Below are positions 63,279 to 64,000 of a stretch of 64,000 nt of DNA, piece by piece. A program made the translations under genes and the position numbers. The notes under the pieces are model-generated. The model worked only from the letters and a program-made list of their open reading frames with translations, ran no database searches and had not been told where the DNA came from. The DNA is from Streptomyces sp. SCL15-4. Lineage in GTDB: Bacteria > Actinomycetota > Actinomycetes > Streptomycetales > Streptomycetaceae. The stretch covers positions 2,108,001 to 2,172,000 of the forward strand of contig NZ_JAOBTQ010000001.1 in NCBI RefSeq assembly GCF_033366695.1, read 5' to 3'. The number at the start of each line of letters is the position of its first letter. Position 1 is the stretch's first letter.

Positions 63279-64000
63279 ATGACCGAGACGACCCACACGG
63301 CACCCGCCAAGGTGCCCCGCGCCGCTGCATCGCCCGGCACGGCACCCGCCCCCGACGGCAGCCGCCGGGGCGGGCGCGTGCTGCGCCGGCTGACCCCCTG
63401 GCTGTTCCTGGCCGTTCCCCTGGCCCTGCTGGTCACGTTCACGTACGTGCCGGTCGGGAACATGATCTATTACAGCTTCACCGACTGGGACGGCGTCAGC
63501 CCCGACCGCCACTTCACCGGCGTCGACAACTACGAGCAGATCTTCACCCGGCCCGAGCTGTTCCGGGTGTTCTTCGTCAGCTTCTACTACCTCGCCGCCT
63601 CGGCCGTGCAGATCGTGATCGCCCTGTACTTCGCGACCGTGCTCAGCTTCGACCTGCGGTTCCGCAACCTGTTCAAGGGGATCCTGTTCTTCCCCTACCT
63701 GATCAACGGCGTGGCCATCGGCTTCGTCTTCCTGTACTTCTTCCAGGACGGCGGCACGCTCGACTCGGTGCTGTCCTGGTTCGGCGCCGGCTCCGACCAC
63801 GCCTGGCTCGGCGATCCCGAGTCGGCCAACACCTCCCTGGCCGGAGTGTCCGTCTGGCGGTTCACCGGACTGAACTTCGTGCTGTTCCTCGGCGCGATCC
63901 AGTCGATCCCGGCGGAGCTGTACGAGGCCGCCCAGCTCGACGGGGCCTCGCGCTGGCAGCAGTTCCGGCACATCATCGCCCCGAGCATCCGGCCGGTGCT
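63279..64000 (+). CDS. Sugar ABC permease, MalF/UgpA type, cut by the window end
   Basis: The frame opens at the ATG at 63279 (MTETTHTAPAKVPRAA) and is still open at base 64000, after about 240 codons. A cytoplasmic tail of about 40 residues precedes the first helix (LTPWLFLAVPLALLVTFTYVP). The typical CUT1 motif YYSFTDWDG follows, then further helices and the EAA loop ELYEAAQLDGASRWQQF just before the end. It would pair with a second permease expected downstream. The ATPase is likely the shared MsiK encoded elsewhere. Confidence 0.9.
   Translation, partial: MTETTHTAPAKVPRAAASPGTAPAPDGSRRGGRVLRRLTPWLFLAVPLALLVTFTYVPVGNMIYYSFTDWDGVSPDRHFTGVDNYEQIFTRPELFRVFFVSFYYLAASAVQIVIALYFATVLSFDLRFRNLFKGILFFPYLINGVAIGFVFLYFFQDGGTLDSVLSWFGAGSDHAWLGDPESANTSLAGVSVWRFTGLNFVLFLGAIQSIPAELYEAAQLDGASRWQQFRHIIAPSIRPV

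Overview
The window is chromosomal DNA from a Streptomyces species. It is very GC-rich with strong third-position GC bias, many GTG starts, and gene content typical of the genus. The order of the first 45 kb matches what I remember of the S. coelicolor SCO6042-to-SCO5998 interval, read in reverse: hemQ, coproporphyrinogen oxidase, hemE, DUF3000, whiI, RNase D, fadAB, amino-acid permease, dxs, xylHGF, rok7B7, ngcGFE, aconitase, HTH-MurA. That match is from memory and not from a search. I saw no rRNA, tRNA, CRISPR array or intact insertion sequence.

Layout. 0-8.3 kb: a secreted peptidase, two late genes of the coproporphyrin heme pathway, a CoA-disulfide-reductase-like flavoprotein, a rhomboid protease, hemE and DUF3000. 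8.3-15.6 kb: the sporulation regulator whiI behind a WhiG-type promoter, RNase D, a LacI regulator and the fadA-fadB beta-oxidation pair. 15.6-22.4 kb: a propeller-like protein, a NYN nuclease, a GT39-type membrane glycosyltransferase, an APC permease and dxs. 22.5-31 kb: sugar uptake, namely xylFGH under a ROK regulator and the ngcEFG (chitobiose/GlcNAc) system with a candidate DasR site. 31-38 kb: a secreted GH92 alpha-mannosidase, a dTDP-glucose dehydratase, a hydrolase and an FMN reductase behind a SoxR-type promoter. 38.5-45.6 kb: aconitase with iron-box-like and palindromic sites, a 0.86-kb tandem repeat, an AraC/GyrI regulator and the HTH-MurA fusion.

45.7-64 kb looks accessory. It holds a frameshifted GH32 fructan hydrolase divergent from a fructokinase, an SRPBCC protein, a quinone-oxidoreductase-like protein with a decayed NTF2-like remnant beside it, and a chitin-active LPMO with a perfect DasR palindrome. 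Next comes a mannan/beta-mannoside cluster: GH1 beta-glycosidase, ManA, secreted GH5 mannanase with CBM2, LacI regulator, intracellular GH2 beta-mannosidase and an ABC importer that runs off the end.

The mannoside cluster appears to be one regulon. The same ACCGGT-centred motif lies upstream of each of its transcription units, and its LacI regulator is a close paralogue of the one at 11.1 kb. The inferred route is: secreted mannanase cuts mannan, the ABC system imports oligosaccharides, cytoplasmic GH2/GH1 enzymes release mannose, and ManA feeds mannose 6-phosphate into glycolysis. The most unusual non-coding features are a set of tandem hairpins between xylF and xylG, the tandem repeat upstream of aconitase, and the palindromes before HTH-MurA and aconitase that share TATCT...AGATA ends.
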